Shown piece by piece: positions 23,865 through 32,624 of a stretch of DNA of 57,752 bases (its first letter is position 1; each line of letters opens with the position of its first letter). The position numbers and the translations under genes were made by a program. The stretch is from CAZBPZ01 sp964493955 (GTDB taxonomy: Bacteria > Chloroflexota > Dehalococcoidia > Dehalococcoidales > Fen-1064): contig CAZBPZ010000001.1 in NCBI GenBank assembly GCA_964493955.1, positions 1 to 57,752 of the forward strand. The letters are read 5' to 3'. The notes under the pieces are model-generated. The model did no database searches. It worked only from the letters and a program-made list of their open reading frames with translations, and had not been told where the DNA came from.

Positions 23865-24389
23865 TCAGGTGCGCCGGCTATACTGACAGCCGCAGTAGCT
23901 CTGCCGGTAGAGCCCCCACTCTTTCGCCAGGGTGATGGCACGCTGAAAACCGGCTTTTTTCTTGAAGTCACGTGCCAGAAAGCGGTCGCCGCCAATCTCG
24001 CTGCCTATCCTGTTGATGACGGCGGCCGGTTTGCGCGGCCCGGTGGTCAGGGTGGTGGTAAAGGCTTCAGCCCCGCTTTCCTGCATGTAGCGGTACGTCT
24101 CCTGAAGCCGCAGCCGGAAGCACGCTTCGCAGCGCCGGCCGCCTTCCGGCTCCTGGGCCAGCCCCTCGGTGGCTGCCTGCCACGGTGCCGGGTCATACGG
24201 CGGTACTTCCAGCGGGAACCCCAGCTCGGCTGCCACCCGCCGTGCCACCGCGAGCCGGCGCCAGTACTCCTCCTCCGGGTAGATATTCGGATTAAAGAAG
24301 AAGCCCAGCACCTCGTGGCCCTCGGACAAAAGCCGTTCGGCCGCCCCGGCGGCGCAGACGCCACAGCAGATGTGAAGTGCCACCCTCAT
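23865..24389 (-). CDS. queH: Epoxyqueuosine reductase QueH
   Basis: Cobalamin-independent reductase for the last step of queuosine synthesis in tRNA, replacing QueG. The 174-residue product has the four-part cysteine pattern of the family: HICCGVC near residue 7, RCEACF near residue 85 and QSYCGCQYS at the end, which bind a [4Fe-4S] cluster and an extra metal. It is the distal gene of the minus-strand series queA, UPF0182, HAD, queH; queA supplies its substrate, epoxyqueuosine-tRNA. Confidence 0.93.
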   Translation of the reverse strand: MRVALHICCGVCAAGAAERLLSEGHEVLGFFFNPNIYPEEEYWRRLAVARRVAAELGFPLEVPPYDPAPWQAATEGLAQEPEGGRRCEACFRLRLQETYRYMQESGAEAFTTTLTTGPRKPAAVINRIGSEIGGDRFLARDFKKKAGFQRAITLAKEWGLYRQSYCGCQYSRRT

Positions 24390-24393
24390 GGTC

Positions 24394-25059
24394 CTAGAGA
24401 GCCCTCAGCCCCGCTGCAACCTGGCTGAAATCACAGAACGGGGTACAGGCCACGTTGTTGTCACGGCAGAGCCGCAGCAGTGTGCCGGTAGCAAAGATAA
24501 CATCAGCCTGGCGGGCAGCCTCCAGGTCGGAGGTGCCGTTGCCCACGTAGATGACACGGTTACCCTCCGCCTGGAAGTAATGCACGTAGCCCAGTTTCAC
24601 GGCATCATCGGCCGTCCTGCCGTTCGGCCGCCTGTACCGCACCTGCAGGCCATCAGGGAGAAAGCGTGTCTCCGCCGCGTGGACATCCACGTCATTCGCG
24701 CCCGCTCCGGCCAGGATATGCCGGATGTAGAAGTCCAGCCCGTTGCTGACTATCTCCAGCCTGAACCCCTTCGCCCGGCAGGTCTCCACGAACTCCGGGA
24801 ACCCGCTCCTGACCACCACCCTGCCCTGCAGGTAGTCCAGCATGGTCTGGCGGTCGGCCCGGACGGTAGCGAAGACAAGGGAGTTGAACTGCCCCACGGT
24901 AATCTCGCCGGCTTCGTAGCGCCGCAGCCAGCGGCGCCAGCCGGGGTCACCGAAGGCGTCCAGCAGCATGAAGCTGACATCTTCGGTGGTAATGGTGCCA
25001 TCAAAATCGCACTGGACAACGGTGTTTCCGGGGGGGACGCTACCCTGCCGGGGCGTCAT
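24394..25059 (-). CDS. HAD-family phosphatase, MtnX/SerB-like
   Basis: A 221-residue HAD hydrolase with the phosphoserine-phosphatase-like cap. Motif I is CDFDGTITTED, motif II EIVSNGLD, motif III includes K in AVKLGYV, motif IV IYVGNGTSDLEAA. The pattern matches MtnX-type phosphatases of methionine salvage as well as other phosphatases of unknown substrate; no other mtn gene is nearby, so the specific name is not given. It starts 3 bases after the UPF0182 stop and ends 4 bases before the queH start. Confidence 0.85.
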   Translation of the reverse strand: MTPRQGSVPPGNTVVQCDFDGTITTEDVSFMLLDAFGDPGWRRWLRRYEAGEITVGQFNSLVFATVRADRQTMLDYLQGRVVVRSGFPEFVETCRAKGFRLEIVSNGLDFYIRHILAGAGANDVDVHAAETRFLPDGLQVRYRRPNGRTADDAVKLGYVHYFQAEGNRVIYVGNGTSDLEAARQADVIFATGTLLRLCRDNNVACTPFCDFSQVAAGLRAL

Positions 25060-25062
25060 GCT

Positions 25063-27843
25063 CTACTCCTGTCCGGCGGTGATGGTTTCCAGCCTGGCCA
25101 GGGCCTCATCGAGTGCCCTGAGCTCCTGGCCGTAGCCGGCCCAGTCGCCCTGGCGCAGCCGTTCCTGGGCACGCTCGTAGTGCAGGCGGGCCTCCTTGAC
25201 CAGTGCCGCCACCTCGGGGCTGAGCGGTCCGGCTGGCAGCTCAGGTACCGCTTCCTCCGTTGTTATGTCAACCGGGCTGCTCGGAGGGGCCTCGCCGAAG
25301 ATGACCGCCAGGCTGGCTTCCAGGCCGGGCTCCATCGCAATCCGGTCGCCGGCGGCCACGATGACACGCTTCAGCTCGGGCAGGCCGCCCGTCTCTGCCT
25401 GGAGAAAGACTGGCTCAACGTAGAGGTTGGACCGTCCGATGGGAATGAGCAGCAGGTTGCCGCGGATGACCCGCGAGCCGCCGCGTGCCCAGAGGGCCAG
25501 CTGCTCGGTGATGGTGGTGTTCTGCTGAATCCGGTTTTCAATCTGGCTGGGCCCGTAGACGAGGCGGTCCTTGGGAAAATGGTAGGCCAGGAGCCGGCCG
25601 TAGCTATCGCCGTCGCAGCGGGCCGCCAGCCAGCCGATGGTGTTGTTCTTGTTGACGGGGGTAAACGGCAGCATCAGCAGGAACTCTTCGCGGGGCTCGC
25701 CGGGGAGCCTCATGATGACATAGTACGGCTCCATCAGCTGCTCGCCGCCGGCGTAGACCTCACGCGGCACTGCCCAGAGGTCTTCCTTGTTGTAGAAGAC
25801 GCGGGCATCCTCCATGTGGTAGCTCTGGTAGACAGTGGCCTGGATGGAGAACATGTCCTCCGGGTAGCGCCGGTGCTCTTTGAGGAACTCCGGCATCTGC
25901 TCGGCGGGGACAAACAGGCCGGGGAATATGGCCGCGTAGGTACGGACCATGGCATCCCCGGCATCAGCAGTGTAGAAGGTGGTGGTGCCGTTGTAGGCGT
26001 CCACCACTACCTTGACACTATTGCGTATGTAGTTGATGCCGTCATGCGGCTCGGAGTACGGGTAGCGGTCTGTCACGGTGTAGGCGTCCTGCACCCAGAG
26101 GAGGCGCCCGTCGGTCACCACCAGGTAGGGGTCCCTGTCCAGCACAAGGAACGGTGCGATGCGCTGGACACGTTCCTTAATGTTGCGGTAGTAGAGGATG
26201 CGGCTTTCCGGTGTGAGCTCGCGGCTGATGAGGATGTTGAAATCGCCCATCTGCCAGGCGTAAGCAAGCCGCCTGAAGAAGCCGCCCAGTCTAACGCCGC
26301 CCTCACCCCGGTACTGCGTATAGACATTATCTTCACCGGCCGGGTAGTCAAACTCGTCGGTCTTGGTGCGCACGATGACATACTCGTTGGTGAGCTCGCC
26401 GAAGTAGAGCTCCGGGCGCTCTATCTGGAATATCCCGACAGGCGGCAGGTCCTGCACCAGCAGAGTGGGCAGGCCCTCGAGGCTGACCTCGTTGACGGGG
26501 CTCATGGCAATACCGTAGCCGTGGGTAAACTGGAGGCGGCGGTTGACCCAGGTCTGGGCCTCGCTGGCCAGCCTGCCCGGTGAAAGCTCCCGGGCGGCCA
26601 GCATCACCTGGCGGTATTCACCGTCCACGGTATAGCGGTCAACATCCACGTCATTGAACTCGTAGTAGAGCCGGATGGACTGTATCTGGTTGAAGGTGTC
26701 CTTGAGCGGCCGGTGGTCCCAGAGCCGGATGTTCTTGATGGTGGCGGTATTTTCGGCAATGTCTTCGGCGGTGGGGCTTGTCTCGGCCGGGAAGTCCTGC
26801 TCCTCAACCCGGTCCAGGCCGAAGGCCTGCCGCGTGTACTGGATGTTGTACTCAATATAGGGCATCTCCCGCGCCAGCTCGTTTGGCTCCACCTGAAAGC
26901 GCTGCACAATGGCCGGAAAGGCCGCCCCGACCAGGATGACAGCTACCAGCCAGCTTCCCAGGCCATAGGCCGCCCAGCGCAGCCGGCGCCGGTAGATGGC
27001 CACGCCGAAGAAGATGGCGCAGACCACCACGAAGCTGAGGAGAGTCCACTGGGCGGGTATCTTGGCGTGAATATCGGAATAGCTGGCACCGAAGACCACC
27101 CCGCGTGGCGAAAACACTACTTCCCAGATACTCAGGCGGTAGCCCCAGCCGATAAGCCCGAGGACAGCGATGGCCAGGCCGCCAACGTGGGCCAGCACCC
27201 GGCGGCTGAAGTCGAGCCGCAGGCGCTGCACGGCGTAGCTCAGGGCATAGATGGTAAGCGTAGCCACCAGTGTCACCACCACGGCGCCCAGCAGCCAGCC
27301 ATGCACCGCCCGCTGCAGCGGCAGCGTAAAGACAAAGAAGCTAATGTCCCTGCCAAAGAGCGGGTCGGCCACGCCGAAGCTCTGAGCGTTGGCTGCCTGG
27401 AGCAACGTCAGCCAGCTACCCTGGGCCACCAGGCCGAATATCAGGCCCAGGACGGCCGTCGCCCCGATGACGCTCCACTTCGAGATACGCCGTAGCTGGC
27501 TCACCAGCATCCACGGCCAGACCCCGGTGCTGCTCAGGGGAGAAAGCCGGGTGGCCAGGATGAGATTGCCGGTGAAGAGCCCGGCAAAAACGGCCGCCAT
27601 GACAAAGAAGATGGCGACGCGGGTACCCAGGATGGTGGTGTAAACATCGGCGTAGCCCAGGTCCTGGAACCAGAGCCAGTCAGTATAGATACTCTTGGCA
27701 AAACTGAGGAGGACGAGCAGGCCAATGGCGGCCAGGACGCCGGCCAGAAGGCGCGACGGCCAGTTCCGGGTGGCAGGCCGCACCCGTCGCTGCCCCCCGG
27801 GGGGTGGCGGGGTGCCGCGCCACAGCCTTTCAAGTTCGTCCAA
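25063..27843 (-). CDS. UPF0182 family large membrane protein
   Basis: A 926-residue integral membrane protein of the UPF0182/COG1615 family, function unknown. About the first 330 residues hold roughly seven membrane spans (for example LLAGVLAAIGLLVLLSFA, VAIFFVMAAVFAGLFTGNLI); the remainder is a large extracytoplasmic domain with the family's conserved LWDHRPLKDTFNQIQSIRLYYEF and YTQYRGEGGVRLGG regions and a charged helical tail. TTG 27843 is taken as start because the promoter at 27874-27902 covers the earlier GTG at 27885 and AGGGGGCAGG precedes the TTG. It shares a unit with the HAD and queH genes. Confidence 0.88.
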   Translation of the reverse strand: MDELERLWRGTPPPPGGQRRVRPATRNWPSRLLAGVLAAIGLLVLLSFAKSIYTDWLWFQDLGYADVYTTILGTRVAIFFVMAAVFAGLFTGNLILATRLSPLSSTGVWPWMLVSQLRRISKWSVIGATAVLGLIFGLVAQGSWLTLLQAANAQSFGVADPLFGRDISFFVFTLPLQRAVHGWLLGAVVVTLVATLTIYALSYAVQRLRLDFSRRVLAHVGGLAIAVLGLIGWGYRLSIWEVVFSPRGVVFGASYSDIHAKIPAQWTLLSFVVVCAIFFGVAIYRRRLRWAAYGLGSWLVAVILVGAAFPAIVQRFQVEPNELAREMPYIEYNIQYTRQAFGLDRVEEQDFPAETSPTAEDIAENTATIKNIRLWDHRPLKDTFNQIQSIRLYYEFNDVDVDRYTVDGEYRQVMLAARELSPGRLASEAQTWVNRRLQFTHGYGIAMSPVNEVSLEGLPTLLVQDLPPVGIFQIERPELYFGELTNEYVIVRTKTDEFDYPAGEDNVYTQYRGEGGVRLGGFFRRLAYAWQMGDFNILISRELTPESRILYYRNIKERVQRIAPFLVLDRDPYLVVTDGRLLWVQDAYTVTDRYPYSEPHDGINYIRNSVKVVVDAYNGTTTFYTADAGDAMVRTYAAIFPGLFVPAEQMPEFLKEHRRYPEDMFSIQATVYQSYHMEDARVFYNKEDLWAVPREVYAGGEQLMEPYYVIMRLPGEPREEFLLMLPFTPVNKNNTIGWLAARCDGDSYGRLLAYHFPKDRLVYGPSQIENRIQQNTTITEQLALWARGGSRVIRGNLLLIPIGRSNLYVEPVFLQAETGGLPELKRVIVAAGDRIAMEPGLEASLAVIFGEAPPSSPVDITTEEAVPELPAGPLSPEVAALVKEARLHYERAQERLRQGDWAGYGQELRALDEALARLETITAGQE

Positions 27844-27873
27844 GAGCCTGCCCCCTGAGGTTCCCCTACGGCC

Positions 27874-27902
27874 ACGATAACACACGCCCGGTCAGGGGTC
27901 AA
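27874..27902 (-). promoter_or_regulatory. Promoter of UPF0182-HAD-queH unit
   Basis: On the minus strand TTGACC (27902-27897), 17-bp spacer, TATCGT (27879-27874). Predicted start near 27867, 24 nt before TTG 27843. This makes the GTG at 27885 untranscribed from this promoter. Confidence 0.6.
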
Positions 27903-27936
27903 TTTCAACGCCCGGGCAGCCGCTCCTGAAGTGGCC

Positions 27937-28968
27937 CTAGACAATCAGCATGGCATCACCAAAGCTGTAAAACCTGTATTTCATGGCCGCGGCCTCCCGG
28001 TAGGCCCGGAGAATGTGGTCCCGCCCGGCGAAGGCGCTTACCAGCATCAGCAGGGTTGAGCGCGGCAGGTGGAAGTTGGTCAGCATGGCATCGGTCACCC
28101 GGAAACGGTAACCGGGCAGGATGAACAGGTCAACCCAGCCCGCCAGCGGCCGCACGGTGCCGTCCTCCCCGGCGGCCGCCTCCACCACCCGCACCGAGGT
28201 TGTTCCCACGCAGATGACACGCCGGCCCTGCGCCCTGGTACGCTGTATCTCCCGGGCCGCTGCCTCCGGTACAACCCCGTACTCACGGTGGATGGTGTGT
28301 TGCCGCGGGTCCTCGGCCGCCACCGGGCGGAAAGTATCCAGGCCGATGTGCAACGTCACGAAGGCAAAACGGGCCCCCTTTTCCCGGAGTGCCGCCAGCA
28401 TCTCCGGCGTGAAATGCAGCCCGGCCGTCGGGGCCGCCACGCTGCCCTCGTTACGGGCGTAGACGGTCTGGTAGCGCTCGGGCTGGGCCAGGGGCACGTG
28501 CACGTAGGGTGGCAGGGCCACCTCCCCCAGCGTTCTCACGGTGGCTTCATCGTCAAAGCGCAGGGTCCGGATACCCCGCTTCCCCTGCCCCACCACCGTG
28601 CACCGGGCCGCGGCCGGGGCACCTTCATCGCGCCCGGTCAGCTCAACTATATCCCCGGGCCGCACCCGCCGGGCCGGCCTCACCAGCGCTTCCCACAGCC
28701 CGGCCTCCAGACGGCGCAGCAGCAGCATCTCTACCCGTCCGCCGCTGCCGGCCCGCCGGCCATACAGCCGCGCCGGCAGGACACGGCTATCATTGAGTAC
28801 CAGCAGGTCGCCCGGGTGGACAAAGTCCGGCAGCTGGCTGAACCGGTGGTGCCCGATGGCGCCGCTCTTCCGGTGCAGTACCATCAGGCGTGACTGACCG
28901 CGGTTGGCCAGCGGGGTCTGGGCAATAAGCTCCCCGGGTAGCTGGTAATCGTAATCGGCCGTACGCAA
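27937..28968 (-). CDS. queA: S-adenosylmethionine:tRNA ribosyltransferase-isomerase QueA
   Basis: Transfers and isomerises the ribosyl moiety of AdoMet to preQ1 in tRNA, giving epoxyqueuosine. The 343-residue protein is full length with family landmarks YDYQLPGELIAQTPL, VLNDSRVLPARLYG, PTAGLHFTPEML, GLDTFRPV and TNFHLPRSTLLMLVSAFAG. The start is TTG 28968 with GAGGTCACGG upstream. A TATACT (29015-29010 on this strand) is a likely -10. It is divergent from the CinA-like gene and lies upstream of the UPF0182-HAD-queH unit. Confidence 0.95.
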   Translation of the reverse strand: MRTADYDYQLPGELIAQTPLANRGQSRLMVLHRKSGAIGHHRFSQLPDFVHPGDLLVLNDSRVLPARLYGRRAGSGGRVEMLLLRRLEAGLWEALVRPARRVRPGDIVELTGRDEGAPAAARCTVVGQGKRGIRTLRFDDEATVRTLGEVALPPYVHVPLAQPERYQTVYARNEGSVAAPTAGLHFTPEMLAALREKGARFAFVTLHIGLDTFRPVAAEDPRQHTIHREYGVVPEAAAREIQRTRAQGRRVICVGTTSVRVVEAAAGEDGTVRPLAGWVDLFILPGYRFRVTDAMLTNFHLPRSTLLMLVSAFAGRDHILRAYREAAAMKYRFYSFGDAMLIV

Positions 28969-29100
28969 GACCGTGACCTCGATGGGCCTGCCCCGTCACT
29001 ATCCTTAATAGTATAGGCAAACTGCTCCGGCGCCGCCACGGCTGGCAGCAACAAGCAGAATTGTCTACAATGAGGCAGGTAACTGAGGAAAGGGGCAGAG

Positions 29101-30348
29101 ATGCAGCAGACCACCACGGCAGAGATTATGGCGGTTGGCACCGAGATTCTGCGCGGCGAGATTGTTGATACGAACTCGTCCTTCATTGCGGCCAGGCTTC
29201 CCTTGCTGGGCATCGAGGTGCGGCGGCTTTCGGCCCTGGGTGACGATATTGACCGGCTGGCCGCCGCCATTGAAGCGGCCCTGGCCGGGGCGGACCTGCT
29301 CATCACCTGCGGCGGCCTTGGCCCCACCGAGGACGACCTCACCCGGGACGCGATTGCCCGGGTCCTCGGCGAGGAGATGTCGGTTGACCCGGCCCTGGAG
29401 AAGTGGCTGCGCTCCATTTTTGAGAGGGGCGGCCGCCAGATGCCGGCGCACAACCTGCGCCAGGCGCAGCTCGTACCGTCTGCCCAACCGCTGCCCAACC
29501 CGCGCGGCACGGCCCCGGGGTGGTGGGTGGAGAAGGGCGGGAAGACCGTGGTGGCACTGCCCGGCCCGCCCCGCGAGCTGCGCCCGATGTGGCAGGACGA
29601 GGTAGTGCCACGCCTGCGCCGGCGCTTTCCGGCCCGGACCATCCTGGCGCGGACCATCAAGACCTTCAGCATCCCCGAGGCCAGAGTTGCCGAGCTCCTC
29701 AAGCCGTACTTTGATGCCGGCAGCCGTCTCACCGTCGGCATCTACTCCCGGCCGGACGGTAACCAGGTGCGCCTTGTGGCCCGGGGTGATGACGCCGCCG
29801 AGCTGCTGGAGAAGACCATAAGCGAGCTGAGAGAACTGCTCCGGCCCTATGTCTGGGGAGAAGATGAAGATACGCTGGAAGGTGTCATCGGGGGATGGCT
29901 GGGAAGGCGAGGGCTGACCCTGGCGACGATGGAAGAGGCTACGGGCGGTCTGCTGGCGAGCCTGTTGAGCCGGGCATCTTCGGGGTGGTTTTGCGGCGGC
30001 GTTGTGACCACGTTCGAGCAGACAGGGGTTGAAGCCTGGGTCCCGGCCGGGGTGCTCGGCCACCACGGTGCTATCAGCCCTGGGGCCGCCGTGGAGATGG
30101 CGCGGGCCGTTCGCGAGCGCTTCCAGGCTGATTTTGGCCTGGCGGTTACCGCCCTGGCAGGCCCGGAAAACAGCCAGGGGCTGCCCCCGGGGCAGTGTTA
30201 CATCGCCGTGGCGGATGCGCAGGGGGTACGCCACTGGCAGCAGAACTATCCCCCCGGGCGGGGTGATGCCCGTAACCGGGCCGCCGTAGCAGCGCTGTTC
30301 CGCCTCAGGGAGCGCCTGCTGGAGCTCGGCCTGGACCGGGCACCGTGA
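29101..30348 (+). CDS. CinA-like protein with degenerate amidase domain
   Basis: A 415-residue two-domain CinA family protein. The N-terminal COG1058 domain (about 1-250) is well kept: AVGTEILRGEIVDTNSSF, TCGGLGPTEDDLTRDA and ALPGPPRELRPMW; in homologues this domain hydrolyses ADP-ribose or related pyrophosphates. The C-terminal CinA/PncC domain (about 255-410) normally deamidates nicotinamide mononucleotide using a Ser in ESCTGG; here the site reads MEEATGG, so Ser is replaced by E279 and Cys by A280, and the usual YSNxxK lysine is also missing. Amidase activity is therefore unlikely. ATG 29101 follows GAGGAAAGGGG. Confidence 0.88.
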   Translation: MQQTTTAEIMAVGTEILRGEIVDTNSSFIAARLPLLGIEVRRLSALGDDIDRLAAAIEAALAGADLLITCGGLGPTEDDLTRDAIARVLGEEMSVDPALEKWLRSIFERGGRQMPAHNLRQAQLVPSAQPLPNPRGTAPGWWVEKGGKTVVALPGPPRELRPMWQDEVVPRLRRRFPARTILARTIKTFSIPEARVAELLKPYFDAGSRLTVGIYSRPDGNQVRLVARGDDAAELLEKTISELRELLRPYVWGEDEDTLEGVIGGWLGRRGLTLATMEEATGGLLASLLSRASSGWFCGGVVTTFEQTGVEAWVPAGVLGHHGAISPGAAVEMARAVRERFQADFGLAVTALAGPENSQGLPPGQCYIAVADAQGVRHWQQNYPPGRGDARNRAAVAALFRLRERLLELGLDRAP

Positions 30349-30355
30349 CCGGCCA

Positions 30356-30385
30356 TTGACAGCCTGACACGGTGGCTAATACTAT
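30356..30385 (+). promoter_or_regulatory. Promoter of NIPSNAP-like/SMP-30 unit
   Basis: Consensus TTGACA (30356-30361), 18-bp spacer, TACTAT (30380-30385). Predicted start near 30392, about 50 nt before ATG 30443. Confidence 0.6.
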
Positions 30386-30442
30386 GGGGCCAGTGCTACG
30401 GGCGCTCCCGGTACGTTGCGGGGGGTGCACCGGGAATGAGAG

Positions 30443-31090
30443 ATGATATACGAGGACAGGCACACACTGGTAAACATCAGGGCCGGGCGCGATTACCTTG
30501 AGATGTGCCGGCAAAAAATCATCCCGGCCATCCGGGCTGCCGGTGGACATCACCTGGTGCTTGCCACCGGCCTCGTAGGAGACCCCGGCAACAGTTTTCT
30601 CCAGTTCACCGGCTACGAGTCTTTCTCCGCCTGGGAAGCTGCCCAGGGCGCCTTTCCCCCCGAGCGGCAGCAGTACGTGGAGGAGGAGCAGGTGCGCCTC
30701 CTGCGGCCGGTCGTGCCTGACCCGGTAGTGGAGCTGCCGGTCGAGGACCGGCGCCCTGCCTACGGCTACCGCCGCTTTTTCATTGACCCTGCCAGCCTGG
30801 CAGACTTCGTCCGCTACTCACGGGAGGGCGTCTGGCCCCTCTTCCACGCCCGGGGGTGCCGGATGCTGGGCCTGTGGACTCCCCTGGCCGCCACCTACCC
30901 GATGGAAATACTCCTGATTACCGGCTATTACGGGCCGGGCCACTGGGAGGCAACGCGCCTCTTCAGCGGCAAGCCGGACGACGTTGACCAGGAGCTCTGG
31001 GACAGGGGGCGCGAGCTGGGGGAAAAGCGCAGCCGGCTGCTGGTGAACCGAAGCTGGGTCCGCCTCTTTCGTGCCCATCACTTCGACTAA
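30443..31090 (+). CDS. NIPSNAP-like tandem alpha-beta barrel protein
   Basis: A 215-residue protein that appears to be two dimeric alpha-beta barrel repeats of NIPSNAP type: MIYEDRHTLVNIRAGRDYLE starts the first and YGYRRFFIDPASLADFVRY the second, each followed by a strand with an aromatic core (LQFTGYESFSAWE; LLITGYYGPGHWEATR). Function is unknown; such proteins are often near catabolic enzymes. It lies 14 bases before the SMP-30-like gene and probably shares its mRNA. Confidence 0.7.
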   Translation: MIYEDRHTLVNIRAGRDYLEMCRQKIIPAIRAAGGHHLVLATGLVGDPGNSFLQFTGYESFSAWEAAQGAFPPERQQYVEEEQVRLLRPVVPDPVVELPVEDRRPAYGYRRFFIDPASLADFVRYSREGVWPLFHARGCRMLGLWTPLAATYPMEILLITGYYGPGHWEATRLFSGKPDDVDQELWDRGRELGEKRSRLLVNRSWVRLFRAHHFD

Positions 31091-31104
31091 GGAGGAAGAC
31101 AGGC

Positions 31105-31998
31105 GTGGCAGTATTTGCGCTGGATGTCGAGATTACAGATGAGGCTGCCCGGGAAATCATCCCTGACGGTGCCGTTATTGAGCACCTGGCCACCGGCTTT
31201 GGCTTTACCGAGGGGCCGGTCTGGGCCGGCGATAGCCTGCTCTTCAGCGATATTCCCATGAACCGGATTGTCCGCTGGCGGCCCTGCCCGGAGGGGCCAC
31301 AGGTCACCACCTTTCGTTTCCCCAGCGGCAACTCCAACGGCCTCACCTTCGACCGCAGCGGCCGGCTCATCGCCTGCGAGCACAGCACCCGCCGCCTCAC
31401 CCTGACCGAGGCAGACGGCACCATCAGGGTGCTGGCCGACCGTTACCAGGGCAAGCGCCTCAACAGCCCTAACGACGTCGTCGTGCGCAGCGACGGCAGT
31501 ACCTACTTCACCGACCCACCCTACGGCCTGGCCAACCTGACTGACTGGAAAGAGCTACCCTTTAACGGGGTCTACCGGCTTGACCCGGCCGGGCACCTTC
31601 ACCTGCTGGCGGACGACTTTGAGCGGCCCAACGGCCTGGCCTTCTCGCCAGATGAGCGGGTACTTTATGTAAATGACACCGAGCGCGGTCACATTCGTGC
31701 CTTTGACGTGTCGTCCGACGGTGCTGTCAGCCGGGGGCGTGTCCTCATTGAGATGCGGGGCGACGAGCCGGGCCGGCCCGACGGCATGAAGGTGGACACC
31801 AGGGGCAACATCTACTGCACCGGCCCGGGCGGTTTCTGGGTTATAAGCCCGCAGGGTACGTGCCTCGCCCGGGTCAGGCCGCCCGAGCTACCGGCCAACC
31901 TGGCCTGGGGAGACGCTGACCGGCGCAGCCTGTACCTGACCTGCCGCACCGGGCTGTACCGCCTGCGGCTCAACGTGCCGGGGGTACCGGTCTATTAG
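31105..31998 (+). CDS. SMP-30/gluconolactonase-like hydrolase
   Basis: Six-bladed beta-propeller lactonase family (SMP-30/LRE-like), 297 aa, probably hydrolysing a sugar or other lactone with a divalent metal. The metal ligands align as Glu in GFTEGPVW, Asn in LNSPNDVVV, Asn in ERPNGLAFS and Asp in GRPDGMKVD. No signal peptide is seen, so it is cytoplasmic. GTG 31105 follows AAGGAGGA. The natural lactone is unknown. Confidence 0.88.
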   Translation: MAVFALDVEITDEAAREIIPDGAVIEHLATGFGFTEGPVWAGDSLLFSDIPMNRIVRWRPCPEGPQVTTFRFPSGNSNGLTFDRSGRLIACEHSTRRLTLTEADGTIRVLADRYQGKRLNSPNDVVVRSDGSTYFTDPPYGLANLTDWKELPFNGVYRLDPAGHLHLLADDFERPNGLAFSPDERVLYVNDTERGHIRAFDVSSDGAVSRGRVLIEMRGDEPGRPDGMKVDTRGNIYCTGPGGFWVISPQGTCLARVRPPELPANLAWGDADRRSLYLTCRTGLYRLRLNVPGVPVY

Positions 31999-32002
31999 CC
32001 CC

Positions 32003-32488
32003 CTACTGGAAAAAGTCCCGCACCACGTCAAAGTCGGCTGGCAGCAGGGCCAGTACCAGCGGGAACTTGTCCAGCAGGAAGGCGGCCAGCAAGGAATCGG
32101 TGATGAGTCCCTGGCCGAAGAACTTGACAATCGTGGCCAGTATCGCGCCCACGAAGAAACCACCTATCAGCAGCCCGAAGGCGGCCCCACCGAGCCGGTC
32201 CACCCAGCCCAGCATGATGGCCCTGGCCGTGCTGCGCAGCAGGTTGGCCAGCAGGGCGGCAATCACCAGCACCACCACGATTATCAGCACATAGGCCACG
32301 ATGCTGGCAATATCCGGGTTGGAGATGAAGGTAAGCAGGCTGCCCACCTGCTCCTGGAACCTCCCGGCCAGCACCACGCCTACGGCGATGCCCGCCAGGC
32401 TCACGGCTGCCTTGATAAGCCCCTGGGTCAGGCCGCCGAATGCCGCCGCCACCAGGGCCACAGCAATGACGATGTCAAGCCAGTTCAT
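32003..32488 (-). CDS. CvpA family membrane protein
   Basis: A 161-residue, four-helix inner-membrane protein of the CvpA (colicin V production) family; general role unknown, linked in some bacteria to envelope stress. It begins MNWLDIVIAVALVAAAFGG, the standard CvpA opening, then LIKAAVSLAGIAVGV and two further spans ending with LLIGGFFVGAILATIV. ATG 32488 has an excellent GGAGGAGG site. Its promoter overlaps that of the divergent ASKHA gene. It converges with the SMP-30-like gene, 4 bases apart. Confidence 0.9.
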   Translation of the reverse strand: MNWLDIVIAVALVAAAFGGLTQGLIKAAVSLAGIAVGVVLAGRFQEQVGSLLTFISNPDIASIVAYVLIIVVVLVIAALLANLLRSTARAIMLGWVDRLGGAAFGLLIGGFFVGAILATIVKFFGQGLITDSLLAAFLLDKFPLVLALLPADFDVVRDFFQ

Positions 32489-32540
32489 CCAAGCCTCCTC
32501 CTTCGGGCAGGACTGCTCATCGTGCCGGCCACGACAGGGC

Positions 32541-32571
32541 ATTGTAACACAGGCTCACAACTTGGTAAACT
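32541..32571. promoter_or_regulatory. Overlapping face-to-face promoters (cvpA-like and ASKHA genes)
   Basis: Plus strand: TTGTAA (32542-32547), 18-bp spacer, TAAACT (32566-32571), for the ASKHA gene. Minus strand: TTTACC (32569-32564), 17-bp spacer, TACAAT (32546-32541), for cvpA. Each -10 lies on the other's -35, so polymerase could occupy only one at a time. Confidence 0.6.
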
Positions 32572-32587
32572 GGTGGGGCTGCGCCGC

Positions 32588-32602
32588 GGGCACATTGTGC
32601 CC
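32588..32602 (+). other. Leader hairpin of ASKHA gene
   Basis: Perfect 6-bp stem GGGCAC/GTGCCC with loop ATT, 22 bases before GTG 32625 and just before the GGAGG ribosome site. Confidence 0.5.
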
Positions 32603-32624
32603 GTGGGCTTACCGGAGGTCTGAG

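Noticed and set aside
24388..26583. Plus-strand open frame of 731 codons
   Set aside because: It is an artefact of third-position G/C bias opposite the QueH, HAD and UPF0182 genes, whose proteins have recognisable motifs; the antisense product has none.
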